Assembly (NCBI GenBank): GCA_017618055.1
Contig: JAFZVB010000013.1
Span: 186,001 to 250,000, forward strand
Length of the DNA stretch: 64,000 nucleotides
Reading direction: 5' to 3'
Source: Clostridia bacterium
GTDB taxonomy: Bacteria; Bacillota; Clostridia; Christensenellales; CAG-917
Position 1 is the first letter of the stretch; each line of letters opens with the position of its first letter. This document shows, piece by piece, positions 28,546-37,400 of this stretch. A program made the translations under genes and the position numbers. The notes beneath the pieces were generated by a model. It made no database searches. It was not told the DNA's origin and saw nothing but the letters and a program-made list of their open reading frames with translations.

Positions 28546-29640
28546 TTATGCCCCCAATATTTCTTTTATTTCTTTTAACAATACATTTAGTTGCTCTTTA
28601 GATCCAATTGTAATACGAACCCAATTCTTTAATAATTCGTCACTTAAGAATCTAACTAAAACACCTCTTTCCTTGAGTTTAAGATACAATTCCTTGCCAC
28701 CCATTTTTGGTGTAGAAACTAAGATGAAATTAGACTTGGAATCCGTTACCTTAAACCCGAGTTTTTTAAGCTCTTCTTTGAGATATTCTCTGTTCTCCAT
28801 AACTACTTTTCTAGTCTTGTTGAAATAATCTACATCTTTCATTGCCTCAACACCTGCAAGAATGCTAAGTCTGTTAAGATTATATGGGTTGAAACTGTAC
28901 TTAATTGTATTTAAATCTTGTATTATTTCTTTGCTTGCGATGGCAAATCCAACACGTCCTCCAGCAAGTTGACGTGACTTGGAAAGTGTGCCTACAACTA
29001 TTAAATTTTCATACTCATCTAAAAGCACAGATGCACTCTCACCACCGAAATCACAGTATGCTTCATCTATAACGATAATTCTGTCTTTGTTCTCGGAAAG
29101 CAATGTTTTTATATCGTTTAGTGATAGATAAAGTCCTGTTTGTGCGTTTGGATTAGCAATTGTAATATTCTCACTTATTCCTTTAAATGCACTAATATCT
29201 ATGCTAAAATCGTCTCTAATCTTTATGCTCTTAAACGGTACTCCATATAATGAACAGAATACTGGATAGAATCCATATCCTATCTCTGGGCAAGCCATTC
29301 CTTTGTCCTTATCTGTATATGCATTAAAGATAAATGCTAGCACTTCATCTGAACCATTGGAAACTATTACATTTTCCTTGGAGATGACAAAGTTTTTGCC
29401 GTTTTCTTTGACGTAATTTGTATAGTATTCTGCTATTGCTTCTACTAGTTTATTGGCTGTTGGATCTGAGTACAAATATAGTTGAGATACTGCCTCTTCA
29501 GACAATGCTTTCATAACCCCAGGACATGGCTTAAATGGAGACTCATTAGTATTCAATTTTACATACTTTTTGTCTTGTGGTTGCTCACCTGGAGTATATG
29601 GCTCTAAATCCTTAAATTTTTCACTTAGAAACTTACTCAT
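28546..29640 (-). CDS. hisC: Histidinol-phosphate aminotransferase HisC
   Basis: PLP aminotransferase of 364 residues, class I fold. The PLP lysine is in GTLSKSRQLAGGRVGFA. Other family marks are VKLNTNESPFKPCPGV near the N-terminus, SNGSDEVLAFIFNAY, NPNAQTGLYLS and the terminal WVRITIGSKEQL. Its start codon shares one base with the hisD stop (TAATG). Confidence 0.95.
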   Translation of the reverse strand: MSKFLSEKFKDLEPYTPGEQPQDKKYVKLNTNESPFKPCPGVMKALSEEAVSQLYLYSDPTANKLVEAIAEYYTNYVKENGKNFVISKENVIVSNGSDEVLAFIFNAYTDKDKGMACPEIGYGFYPVFCSLYGVPFKSIKIRDDFSIDISAFKGISENITIANPNAQTGLYLSLNDIKTLLSENKDRIIVIDEAYCDFGGESASVLLDEYENLIVVGTLSKSRQLAGGRVGFAIASKEIIQDLNTIKYSFNPYNLNRLSILAGVEAMKDVDYFNKTRKVVMENREYLKEELKKLGFKVTDSKSNFILVSTPKMGGKELYLKLKERGVLVRFLSDELLKNWVRITIGSKEQLNVLLKEIKEILGA

Positions 29641-30920
29641 TATTTCTCCTCAAAGCGAATTAATGCCGCTTTTGCATGTCCTTGTAATCCTTCACTATTT
29701 GCGAAGTCTGCTATATCTTTTGCTACCTTATTTAATTCTTCTTTTGTGTAGTAGATATATTGTGTTTTCTTTATGAAATCATCTACACCTAATGCAGAAG
29801 AGAATCTTGCACTACCAGAAGTTGGAAGAGTGTGATTTGGTCCAGCGAAGTAATCTCCTAGAGATTCTGGTGTATAATTGCCAAGGAATACAGATCCTGC
29901 ATTCTTAATCTTGTCTAACATCTTCATTGGCTCTGCAACACATAACTCTAAGTGTTCTGGTGCAATTGCATTAGCTATGTCTATAACCTTATCTAAATCC
30001 TTAGCAAGAATAATCTTTCCATTGTTTTCTATAGATGCATTTGCTATTTCATATCTTGGCAACTTCTTTATTTGAACATCTATTTGTTTTTGGACTTCTT
30101 CTGCAAGTTTGTTACTATTAGTAACAAGAACTGGCGTTGCGAGTTTATCATGTTCTGCTTGAGATAAGATATCTGCTGCTACATATACTGGGTTTGCACT
30201 TTCATCTGCAACTACAAGTATTTCTGTTGGTCCAGCAACCATATCTATACCAACTGTTCCAAACACTTCTTTCTTTGCTAAAGCAACAAAGATATTTCCT
30301 GGTCCAACTATCTTATCTACTTTTGGTATTGTATTAGTTCCATATGCGAATGCTGCAATAGCTCCTGCTCCACCAACCTTGAATACCTTATCCACTCCTG
30401 CTATCTTTGCAGCCATAAGGATCTCTGCTTTTACAGAACCATCCTTTTGTGGTGGTGTGCACATATAAATATTTGGAACTCCAGCTATTTTAGCTGGAAT
30501 AGCATTCATAAGAACTGTACTTGGGTAACTTGCTGTACCACCTGGAACATAAATACCAACATTTTCAATTGGAGATATCTTTTGTCCAAGAACTATGCCA
30601 CCTTCTTTATTTAATTCAAATCCTTTTCTAGCTTGTGCTTGGTGGAATTCTCTGATGTTTGCTGCACTCTTTTTAATAACATCTATTAAAGATGCATCTA
30701 CTTTCTTTTCTGCTTCTTTGAATTCTTCCTCTGTTACTACAAAACTAGAAAGATTAACTTTGTCAAAGTTAAGTGCGAATTCTTTAAGGGCCTCATCTCC
30801 TTTAGTTCTTACTTTGTATATAATGTCTCTTACAACATTCTCATACTCTGTATAGGATTGAATTTCCCTATTAAGAATATCTTTCATGTTTATTTTTTCT
30901 GAGTCTATAATCTTAATCAT
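29640..30920 (-). CDS. hisD: Histidinol dehydrogenase HisD
   Basis: NAD- and zinc-dependent enzyme of 426 residues that performs the last two oxidations of the pathway. Conserved segments are VGIYVPGGTASYPSTVLMNA, DMVAGPTEILVVADE, SQAEHDKLATPVLVT (Zn ligands, catalytic Glu/His), and the C-terminal APEHLELC and GPNHTLPTSGSARFSS. It overlaps hisG by 4 nt. Confidence 0.97.
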   Translation of the reverse strand: MIKIIDSEKINMKDILNREIQSYTEYENVVRDIIYKVRTKGDEALKEFALNFDKVNLSSFVVTEEEFKEAEKKVDASLIDVIKKSAANIREFHQAQARKGFELNKEGGIVLGQKISPIENVGIYVPGGTASYPSTVLMNAIPAKIAGVPNIYMCTPPQKDGSVKAEILMAAKIAGVDKVFKVGGAGAIAAFAYGTNTIPKVDKIVGPGNIFVALAKKEVFGTVGIDMVAGPTEILVVADESANPVYVAADILSQAEHDKLATPVLVTNSNKLAEEVQKQIDVQIKKLPRYEIANASIENNGKIILAKDLDKVIDIANAIAPEHLELCVAEPMKMLDKIKNAGSVFLGNYTPESLGDYFAGPNHTLPTSGSARFSSALGVDDFIKKTQYIYYTKEELNKVAKDIADFANSEGLQGHAKAALIRFEEK

Positions 30921-31537
30921 TTAATAGCCTCCCCTAGTTTAGCAACAACATCTCTAATCTCTTTTTCTTTGAACTTATAATTTGTTTTATTTGCAATTAA
31001 TTGTGCAGATAATGGCATTATTTCTTCAAATACTTTGAGATGATTCTCTTTAAGCGTTGTGCCTGTTTCTACTATATCTACTATAACATCTGACATTCCA
31101 AGAATAGGTGCGAGTTCAATTGAGCCATAAAGCTTAATAATTTCTATCTCTCTATCTTCTTTTGCATAGTATTCTCTTGCTATGTTTGGGAATTTTGTCG
31201 CAACTATTATAGGTCTAGATTTATCTTCTACATAATCTTCCTTCGCTGCAACACACATTCTGCACTTTCCTATTCCAAGATCCATTAAGGAATATACATC
31301 TGCATCACTTTCGATTAATACATCCTTTCCAACTACGCCAAGATCTGCAACACCATAACTTACATATACTGGAACATCTGTTGGTTTAACGAGGAAGTAT
31401 TGGACTCCAGACTCTTCATTTCTAAAGACTAGTTTTCTGCTTTCGTCCATGAGTTCGCTAATTGTATATCCACAAGTTTCTAATAACTTGTATGCCTTAT
31501 TTCCTAATCTTCCTTTTGGTAATGCTATGTTTATCAT
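30917..31537 (-). CDS. hisG: ATP phosphoribosyltransferase catalytic subunit HisG (short form)
   Basis: First enzyme of histidine synthesis, 206 residues. This is the short form, without the C-terminal ACT-like regulatory domain, and needs HisZ. It starts MINIALPKGRLGNKAYKLLE. PRPP contact regions are DLGVVGKDVLIE and the loop VDIVETGTTLKENHL. The hisZ gene is immediately upstream, as expected for this form. Histidine feedback presumably acts on the HisGZ complex. Confidence 0.96.
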   Translation of the reverse strand: MINIALPKGRLGNKAYKLLETCGYTISELMDESRKLVFRNEESGVQYFLVKPTDVPVYVSYGVADLGVVGKDVLIESDADVYSLMDLGIGKCRMCVAAKEDYVEDKSRPIIVATKFPNIAREYYAKEDREIEIIKLYGSIELAPILGMSDVIVDIVETGTTLKENHLKVFEEIMPLSAQLIANKTNYKFKEKEIRDVVAKLGEAIK

Positions 31538-31546
31538 ATTTACCTC

Positions 31547-32479
31547 TTATACATTTGGGTTATATACAGCTAAATCACTTAGTGATAATGCAAAACCCAT
31601 TGCTCCTTTTTGTTTATTAAACTTTTCTAGGAGTCTATCATATCTTCCACCACTTAATATTGCTCTTGGGAGTTTGGATACAAATCCTTGGAATATAATT
31701 CCATTGTAATATGCAATATCATTGATGATTGTGAAGTCTAATCTAATATTGTTTCCTTTTGATATCTTAGAAATACTCTCATAGACCTTCTCTAATTCCT
31801 CTACAGCAACTTTGATATCATTATTGAAACTTGCTTCCTTTAATGCCTTTAATGAATCCTTAAACTCTGTAGGAGCGTCAAAAATGCCTTTGATCTTATT
31901 TAAAACATCTTCACTTGTTCCATTTTTGAGTCCTATTTCTTTAAGTTGCTCGTAGTTTCTAGATTTAATGGCCTTAATAACATCATCTCTATTTTCAAGA
32001 GAGATTCCCATTGCCTCAATTATACCTGTTACAATACCCATGTGTGAGATTGCAAAAACAAATTTGCTATCTATAACAGATAATGCTTGCTCTGCTAAAT
32101 AACATATTGTACCCATATCGTCCAATGTGATTTCACCAATGTACTCTAAGCCCAATTGGTTAATTTCTTTAAAGGAAGATGAGGATGGATCAAATCTGTA
32201 TACACTTTCTCTGTAATATACCTTTTGGTTATTATCTTCTGCTCTTGCATTCTTAACGATACTAAGTGTTACATCTGGCTTAAGGGCCATGAGTTTGCCA
32301 TGTGTATCATTGAATGTGATGACGTTTTCGCCATTAAGGAATTTCTTGTTTTCAAGGTATAATGAATATTCCTCAAATCGTCTCATTTTATAAAGCGAAT
32401 AACCCTTCGATTGGAAGAGTTGTTGCATTTCGAGAAAAACTTGTTCGTCTTTTTGTAATTTATTTGTATCTATTAACAT
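31547..32479 (-). CDS. hisZ: ATP phosphoribosyltransferase regulatory subunit HisZ
   Basis: Paralogue of histidyl-tRNA synthetase that lacks the anticodon-binding domain, 310 residues. It holds class II synthetase motifs (LMALKPDVTLSIVKN, YYRESVYRFDPSS and the C-terminal LSGGRYDRLLEKF) and activates HisG. At this length, next to a short HisG, HisZ is much more likely than a true HisRS. It lies 2 nt downstream of the TrpR-family regulator gene. Confidence 0.93.
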   Translation of the reverse strand: MLIDTNKLQKDEQVFLEMQQLFQSKGYSLYKMRRFEEYSLYLENKKFLNGENVITFNDTHGKLMALKPDVTLSIVKNARAEDNNQKVYYRESVYRFDPSSSSFKEINQLGLEYIGEITLDDMGTICYLAEQALSVIDSKFVFAISHMGIVTGIIEAMGISLENRDDVIKAIKSRNYEQLKEIGLKNGTSEDVLNKIKGIFDAPTEFKDSLKALKEASFNNDIKVAVEELEKVYESISKISKGNNIRLDFTIINDIAYYNGIIFQGFVSKLPRAILSGGRYDRLLEKFNKQKGAMGFALSLSDLAVYNPNV

Positions 32480-32481
32480 AA

Positions 32482-32763
32482 TTATTTATCCTTTTTATCT
32501 TCATTTTCTTGTACTACTTTCTTCAACACTTCTGAATAACCACCCTCTCCGTGTCGGATGCAACGGGATATTCTACTAATTGTTGCAGATGAGATTCCTG
32601 TTTTTTGGATTGTTTCATCATAAGTATTGCCCTTTAACAATAATTGGGCTGCTTCTGCTCTTTTCTCAAGATTCTCAATCTCTACATAAGTACATAAATC
32701 AGCAAAGAACTTCTTTAAGTCCTCAGGATTGTCAATTTTCGCTAAAATTTCATATAAGTTCAT
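32482..32763 (-). CDS. TrpR-family repressor YerC/HisR
   Basis: Regulator of 93 residues from ATG 32763. It has the TrpR/YerC helix-turn-helix: LEKRAEAAQLLLKGNTYDETIQKTGISSATISRISRCI. YerC-type proteins leading his operons in Firmicutes have been proposed as the histidine repressor HisR. An in-frame extension upstream to 32823 runs across the promoter and operator and has no SD. AAGGAAAG lies 3 nt before the chosen ATG. It is the first gene of the operon, so it would be autoregulated. Confidence 0.88.
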   Translation of the reverse strand: MNLYEILAKIDNPEDLKKFFADLCTYVEIENLEKRAEAAQLLLKGNTYDETIQKTGISSATISRISRCIRHGEGGYSEVLKKVVQENEDKKDK

Positions 32764-32790
32764 AATCTTTCCTTTTTGTGCAATAAAAAA

Positions 32791-32843
32791 TGGCACCATT
32801 GTTATAGTGCCACTATTATACATTAGCGCATTAAAGTTGTAAA
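32791..32843 (-). promoter_or_regulatory. his operon promoter with overlapping inverted-repeat operator
   Basis: On the minus strand TTTACA (32838-32843) and a perfect TATAAT (32815-32820) are spaced 17 bp. Directly downstream, from about the -10 edge into the transcribed region, is the inverted repeat TGGCAC-N10-GTGCCA (32791-32812). A protein bound there would block polymerase. The first gene of the operon encodes a TrpR-family repressor, the natural candidate to bind it. Confidence 0.75.
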
Positions 32844-32866
32844 GTGTTTTATAAAAATTGTTAAAG

Positions 32867-33460
32867 TTATACTTTAATTACAACTCTATCTAAAGTTTCT
32901 ACTACTAAAGTATTAAAATCTTTAGCAATATCTTCTACATTATAACTATCTATTTTAGTAAGAATAGTCTTGATTATGTTCATACAACCACCAGAGAAGA
33001 ATGTAACCAATACGTCTTCATCCATATTGATATCATATCCTAATGCTCTAAGATCTCTTACTCTGTGTCTGAAGTTATTTTCAAAGTATTGTTCTACCAA
33101 AGACATAACTGCACCGTTTTCTGAATTGGTGAATATTGTCTTAATCTTTTGTTTGTTGTCTGTTAAATATTTAATAACAACTTCGAATAATTCGTTGTAA
33201 TATGCATGATATTCTTTGTTTGGAAGTAATTTTGTTGCTTCTTTATCAAAACCCATAATAATTTCATGTGTACAGAAGTTAAGTAAGTCTGATTTATCTT
33301 CAAAGTAAGCATAGAATGTTCCTCTGCTTATTAATGCATCATCACATATATCAAGAACACTAATATCTGAATATCCTCTTGTGGATAGTAATTTAACAAA
33401 GCTGTCTTGGATTAATTTCCTTGTTCTTTGTGCTTGCTTGGTTTCTTTTCTTTCTACCAT
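32867..33460 (-). CDS. TetR/AcrR-family transcriptional regulator
   Basis: Regulator of 197 residues. The N-terminal HTH covers about residues 8-55 (KLIQDSFVKLLSTRGYSDISVLDICDDA, then ISRGTFYAYFEDKSDLL). The ligand-binding half is all helical and unassigned; its shape recalls the TetR_C_7/DUF1836-like dimerisation region of Clostridia regulators. SD AAGGAG precedes ATG. It is a separate unit between the his operon and the chromate transporter, with an unknown target. Confidence 0.88.
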   Translation of the reverse strand: MVERKETKQAQRTRKLIQDSFVKLLSTRGYSDISVLDICDDALISRGTFYAYFEDKSDLLNFCTHEIIMGFDKEATKLLPNKEYHAYYNELFEVVIKYLTDNKQKIKTIFTNSENGAVMSLVEQYFENNFRHRVRDLRALGYDINMDEDVLVTFFSGGCMNIIKTILTKIDSYNVEDIAKDFNTLVVETLDRVVIKV

Positions 33461-33648
33461 AGTATTTCTCCTTTTTTTAACAAAAACATTATATCACTCA
33501 ATTCTTAAACAGACAACAGAAAAATAAACATTATGGCGTTTTTGTATATTTTTAGACATTTGGCCATTCGCTTTTTTAATACAAAAATATAACCACATAA
33601 AAACTATGTTATTTTGCAAAACGGGTATTTTATGATATAAAAACGATA

Positions 33649-34242
33649 TTATAAAGCTATTGCTTGTGGAATAAAGCCGTAAAGTATCAATCCTAATAAT
33701 GCGGATATTAAAATGACTATAATAGGATGTATTTTCTTGCCTTCGATCTTAATAAATGCTAGTGGAATCATCGCTATAAACATACCTAAAGCAGTATAAT
33801 CCATACTAAATGTTGAGGCAGAATATACTGTAGACATATTAAATATTACTACAAATATCAATGAAAGTAAGACGGATATAAGCAAGCCTGTAACTGATGA
33901 TCTTACACCCAAGAATACCTCTTGAACAGCCTTCTTTTTCATAAACCTATATAGTAATTTTACTATCAAAGTAATGATTATGAAGGATGGTAAAACTACA
34001 CCAATTGTTGCACAAAGTGCACCAAGAACTCCAGACATTTCCATACCGGTAAAGGTTGCAATATTAACTGCAAATGGACCAGGTGTACTTTCAGATATAG
34101 CTATAAAGTCTAATAGCATATCATTTCCAATCCACCCTTTTGCTGTAACTTCTCTTATAATAAGAGGAATCATTGCATGGCCACCACCTATTGTGAATAG
34201 TCCTATTTTAAAGAAGGTCCAAAACAATTCTAAATAAATCAT
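33649..34242 (-). CDS. chrA: Chromate transporter, half-size (second subunit)
   Basis: Membrane protein of 197 residues with about six TM helices. It matches one half of ChrA: FKIGLFTIGGGHAMIPLI near the N-terminus and ISESTPGPFAVNIATFTGMEM. Short ChrA proteins usually come as two adjacent genes and form a heteromer. The family exports chromate, but in anaerobes the true substrate is unproven. Its start overlaps the upstream half-gene by 4 nt (ATGA). Confidence 0.88.
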   Translation of the reverse strand: MIYLELFWTFFKIGLFTIGGGHAMIPLIIREVTAKGWIGNDMLLDFIAISESTPGPFAVNIATFTGMEMSGVLGALCATIGVVLPSFIIITLIVKLLYRFMKKKAVQEVFLGVRSSVTGLLISVLLSLIFVVIFNMSTVYSASTFSMDYTALGMFIAMIPLAFIKIEGKKIHPIIVILISALLGLILYGFIPQAIAL

Positions 34243-34889
34243 TCCTTATCCTCCTTTATCTCTAGAGTTTCTCTTACATAAGGTTTAGTGCCTTTTGTAT
34301 GGTATTTCTTGCTTATATAAATCCTTGCAAACATTGCACCAAGTGCAGAAATAAGAATACTTCCGAGAATAATATAAATAACACTTATGTTTGTAAAGAA
34401 TGCTATACAGAATGCAGCGATACACATAAGCACTCCATATATGTCTTTTCTCATATCTTTCACAAAGGTTACAACAGATCTTAATATTAATATTAAGACA
34501 CCTACTCTTATGCCCTTAAATATAGCCATAACCCAGAAGTTATCTTTTACTGCATAGATGATATAAGAAATAGCAATGATTACTCCGAAGGATGGCAATA
34601 CAACGCCTAGCGTGGCGAAGAATGCACCCAATATCCCTGCCCTAACATTTCCAACATATGTTGCTACATTTATTGCTATAGGACCTGGAGTGGCTTCAGA
34701 TATAGCAAATATATCTGCTAGTTCATCATGAGTTAACCATTTCTTCTTTTCTACAAACTCGGCTTCAAATAGAGACAACATGGCATATCCTCCACCGAAA
34801 GAAAATAAACCTATCTTAAAGAATACTAAGAATAAGGATATATAATCCTTAATCCTTTGTTTTATCTTTTCTTTTTTCTCTGGTTTCAT
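34239..34889 (-). CDS. chrA: Chromate transporter, half-size (first subunit)
   Basis: Partner half of the ChrA pair, 216 residues from ATG 34889. It carries FKIGLFSFGGGYAMLSLFEAEF and ISEATPGPIAINVATYVGNV, with about six TM helices. The reading frame is open up to an ATG at 34928, but the first 13 codons would lie inside the terminator hairpin of the preceding mrp gene. Neither ATG has a clear SD, so the start is uncertain. No independent promoter was recognised. Confidence 0.82.
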   Translation of the reverse strand: MKPEKKEKIKQRIKDYISLFLVFFKIGLFSFGGGYAMLSLFEAEFVEKKKWLTHDELADIFAISEATPGPIAINVATYVGNVRAGILGAFFATLGVVLPSFGVIIAISYIIYAVKDNFWVMAIFKGIRVGVLILILRSVVTFVKDMRKDIYGVLMCIAAFCIAFFTNISVIYIILGSILISALGAMFARIYISKKYHTKGTKPYVRETLEIKEDKE

Positions 34890-34894
34890 ACTGT

Positions 34895-34925
34895 TTATAA
34901 AAATACCCATAGAATAATCTATGGG
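34895..34925 (-). terminator. Terminator hairpin after mrp, overlapping the possible chrA start
   Basis: A perfect 8-bp stem (CCCATAGA with TCTATGGG) has a 4-nt loop. On the minus strand it is followed by TATTTTTAT. It begins about 10 nt after the mrp stop and ends just before the likely chrA start. Confidence 0.75.
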
Positions 34926-34935
34926 CATTACTTAT

Positions 34936-35754
34936 TTATTTTTCTATTGCCTTTGTGAATTCATCTAACCATTCACCTTCATATAACTCAATTAAGCCCT
35001 TATCTGCTACCTTAGCAAGATCTGGTGTAATTGGTATACGTGCTACATTCTTTATTCCAAATTTCTTTGCAACTGCTTCTGCTTGGCTCTTTCCAAAGAT
35101 ATCATATTTCTTGCCATTGTCTGGGCATTCAAAGTATGACATATTCTCAACTATTCCTAAAATAGGAATATTCATCATCTTTGCCATATTTACAGCCTTC
35201 TCTACAACCATAGAAACAAGGTCTTGAGGTGATGTAACAACCACTACACCTTTTACTGGTAATTGTTGGAAAACTGTTAGAGGTACATCTCCAGTTCCTG
35301 GAGGCATATCTATAATCATTGTGCCAACATTATTCCAGATAGCGTCTGTCCAGAATTGGCTAACCGCACCAGCGATAACTGGTCCTCTCCAAAGAACAGG
35401 ATCTGTTTCATTCTCTAAAAGATTGTTAATACTTAAGATTTGTAAACCCATTTTGGATTTAACTGGGTAAATATATGTTCCATCTGTATCTGCTCTCTTA
35501 CTTGCAATACCAAACATCTTTGGAATAGATGGTCCTGTAATATCTGCATCCATTATTGCAACGTTTTGTCCAAGTCTTTGGAAGTTAACAGCTAATAAAG
35601 AAGAAACAAGGGATTTACCTACGCCACCCTTTCCTGAAATAACTGCTATTACGTTGTCTACTTTGGATAATTGATTTAATTTGCTTTTTTGAATTTCGTT
35701 CTCACATTTTTGTGAGCATGTTGAACAATCATGTGTGCAACCGTCTGTGCTCAT
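34936..35754 (-). CDS. mrp: Mrp/NBP35-family Fe-S carrier ATPase
   Basis: P-loop ATPase of 272 residues of the Mrp/ApbC family, which carries and delivers iron-sulphur clusters. Walker A is SGKGGVGKS (about 40-48). IIDMPPGTGDVPLT is the second conserved motif. The N-terminus has a cysteine cluster, C6, C10, C13 and C17 (GCTHDCSTCSQKC). Near the C-terminus most relatives have a CPxC pair that bridges the shared cluster; here it reads ECPDNGKK, so the second Cys is missing. SD GGAGG lies 6 nt before ATG. Confidence 0.93.
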   Translation of the reverse strand: MSTDGCTHDCSTCSQKCENEIQKSKLNQLSKVDNVIAVISGKGGVGKSLVSSLLAVNFQRLGQNVAIMDADITGPSIPKMFGIASKRADTDGTYIYPVKSKMGLQILSINNLLENETDPVLWRGPVIAGAVSQFWTDAIWNNVGTMIIDMPPGTGDVPLTVFQQLPVKGVVVVTSPQDLVSMVVEKAVNMAKMMNIPILGIVENMSYFECPDNGKKYDIFGKSQAEAVAKKFGIKNVARIPITPDLAKVADKGLIELYEGEWLDEFTKAIEK

Positions 35755-35780
35755 CGTTTGCCTCCAATTTATATTATCTT

Positions 35781-37226
35781 TTATTTCTTTTTAATTACAT
35801 TTATAATTAATGCAAAGCCACCAAGAACCATTAGTGCGCCTATTGCAGCGCAAGCACCAATAACACCAGCAATGGTATCACTTATTGCAGGTTGTTCTAC
35901 AACTGGTTCTACTGCAGGTTGGCCTACTTCATATATTGCGAACTCGCCGTTTGGATCTATGTTTAAAGCTATTCTTCCATATTGGTCTACAATATAATCA
36001 TTAGCAATAATCTCGCTTCCGTTTCTAGTTACTACTAGAATGGTCTTGCCTTTATACTCTGGCATCTTGATTTCTGCAATATAGTAATCTATATCTGGAA
36101 CCTTTGCAGTTCCGTTCTCATAATATACTACCCTATATTCTCCCATCTTTCTTGCATCTGCTCTTGTATAATTAAAGAATCCATCCAATTTTTGCAAACT
36201 AAATGTTACGTTAAGTGGGAAACCATTGCTTTGGTATAGGTTTACAGATTCAAATGGTGTACCTTCTAATGTTAGGACTTTAACGTTTTCATAAACGTTA
36301 TATAATGCATATGTACTACTATCTGGGAATTCAGTTGTTGGTGTAATTGTTGTTACAGAATACTTTTCTGAAACCATTGTACCAATGATATAATATGTTC
36401 CTGGTCCATCTATTTCTCTATCTAATGCAACAGAGAATGTGTATGCATCTTCATCTCCCGGTAATACATTTTGAGTATAAAGATTATATGTTAATTCTTT
36501 AATTGGCTCTCCAACGAAACTCCATTGGTGATCCACAACTGCAACCAAGTTTCTCTTTTCAACAGTAACTTTTCTTGCAACATTAAATGCAGGATAATAA
36601 TTGCCACTTCTTGGATATACATTGAAAAGTACATCATAGGTGCCTGGAACTGGTTTTAATGTCTTATCTGCTTCATTTGCAAATTCAAATGTTGCATTTG
36701 TGCTATACATGGATGTGATTTCTTGAAGCTCTTGTCCGTAACCAATGGATACAGGTGCCATTTCATCTACGATGGATTGTGGGATTGGCGCTTTAGTTAC
36801 ACTAAACTCTCCTTCCCATTGTCCGTAATACGTACCTTCTCCAACTACAAAGCAGGAAACAACCATTTTGATATCATACTCATTTAAATCAAAACTTGGA
36901 CCACCAAAAATGAATGTAAATGAATTATCTTCATCTCTTTTGTTATCTTGGAAATCATGATATTCTGTATCTTCCTTTGTCTTCCATAAATATGTTACTT
37001 GGAAATGGTTAATATCTCTAAAAGAGATAGTACCGGTAATACTCATATTGGAATCATTAGAATAAACGCTTGTTAAAACAGAATCTGTTACAGTAACCTC
37101 TATGGTATCTGTTGCATAAGCAACACCTGCATTAGTTCCAAAGATAATTGTGCAAATAGAAACTAGCATAAATACAAGAATTAAACTTGCAAATAGTATT
37201 TTATTTAATCCAACTTTTATATCCAT
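35781..37226 (-). CDS. Cell-surface protein with C-terminal membrane anchor (unknown)
   Basis: I do not recognise the family. The 481 residues start with a signal peptide (about 1-39, cleaved near AYA). A beta-rich, Tyr/Asp-rich ectodomain follows, with Ig-like or MBG-like pieces such as APVSIGYGQELQEI, KPVPGTYDVLFNVYP and DGPGTYYIIGTMVSE. Then come a Pro/Val/Glu linker (VGQPAVEPVVEQPAI) and a single TM helix near 450-477 ending in Lys. This is a typical exposed, membrane-anchored protein. It is divergent from the two-component operon and upstream of mrp. Confidence 0.7.
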   Translation of the reverse strand: MDIKVGLNKILFASLILVFMLVSICTIIFGTNAGVAYATDTIEVTVTDSVLTSVYSNDSNMSITGTISFRDINHFQVTYLWKTKEDTEYHDFQDNKRDEDNSFTFIFGGPSFDLNEYDIKMVVSCFVVGEGTYYGQWEGEFSVTKAPIPQSIVDEMAPVSIGYGQELQEITSMYSTNATFEFANEADKTLKPVPGTYDVLFNVYPRSGNYYPAFNVARKVTVEKRNLVAVVDHQWSFVGEPIKELTYNLYTQNVLPGDEDAYTFSVALDREIDGPGTYYIIGTMVSEKYSVTTITPTTEFPDSSTYALYNVYENVKVLTLEGTPFESVNLYQSNGFPLNVTFSLQKLDGFFNYTRADARKMGEYRVVYYENGTAKVPDIDYYIAEIKMPEYKGKTILVVTRNGSEIIANDYIVDQYGRIALNIDPNGEFAIYEVGQPAVEPVVEQPAISDTIAGVIGACAAIGALMVLGGFALIINVIKKK

Positions 37227-37336
37227 GCCTATTCCCTTCTGTTTGTTTTCTGCATATATTATACAAATTATAATATATTTTTATTTGTGTTGCTAGTATT
37301 GGAGCATTTTTTGACAAATAATTATTTTTTTAATTC

Positions 37337-37369
37337 TTTAATGTTTTTTTAATATTCCTTAGGTATAAT
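37337..37369 (+). promoter_or_regulatory. Promoter of the two-component operon with direct repeats
   Basis: A perfect TATAAT lies at 37364-37369, but the -35 position has no good hexamer. Instead TTTAAT occurs at 37337-37342 and again 11 bp later at 37348-37353 (and at 37329-37334). Eleven-bp-spaced direct repeats in place of a -35 are how OmpR/PhoB-type regulators bind and activate, so autoactivation is plausible. Confidence 0.5.
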
Positions 37370-37400
37370 AAAGACATAAAATACAAACAAAGGAACTGTT

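Noticed and set aside
32764-32823. Longer N-terminus for the TrpR-family regulator
   Set aside because: It lies in the promoter/operator and lacks an SD.
10601-33622. CCCGTTTTGCA upstream of the phosphoribosyltransferase gene and again (other strand) upstream of the TetR gene
   Set aside because: An 11-bp match between two A+T-rich intergenic regions is expected by chance in 64 kb; no palindrome or shared position relative to the promoters.
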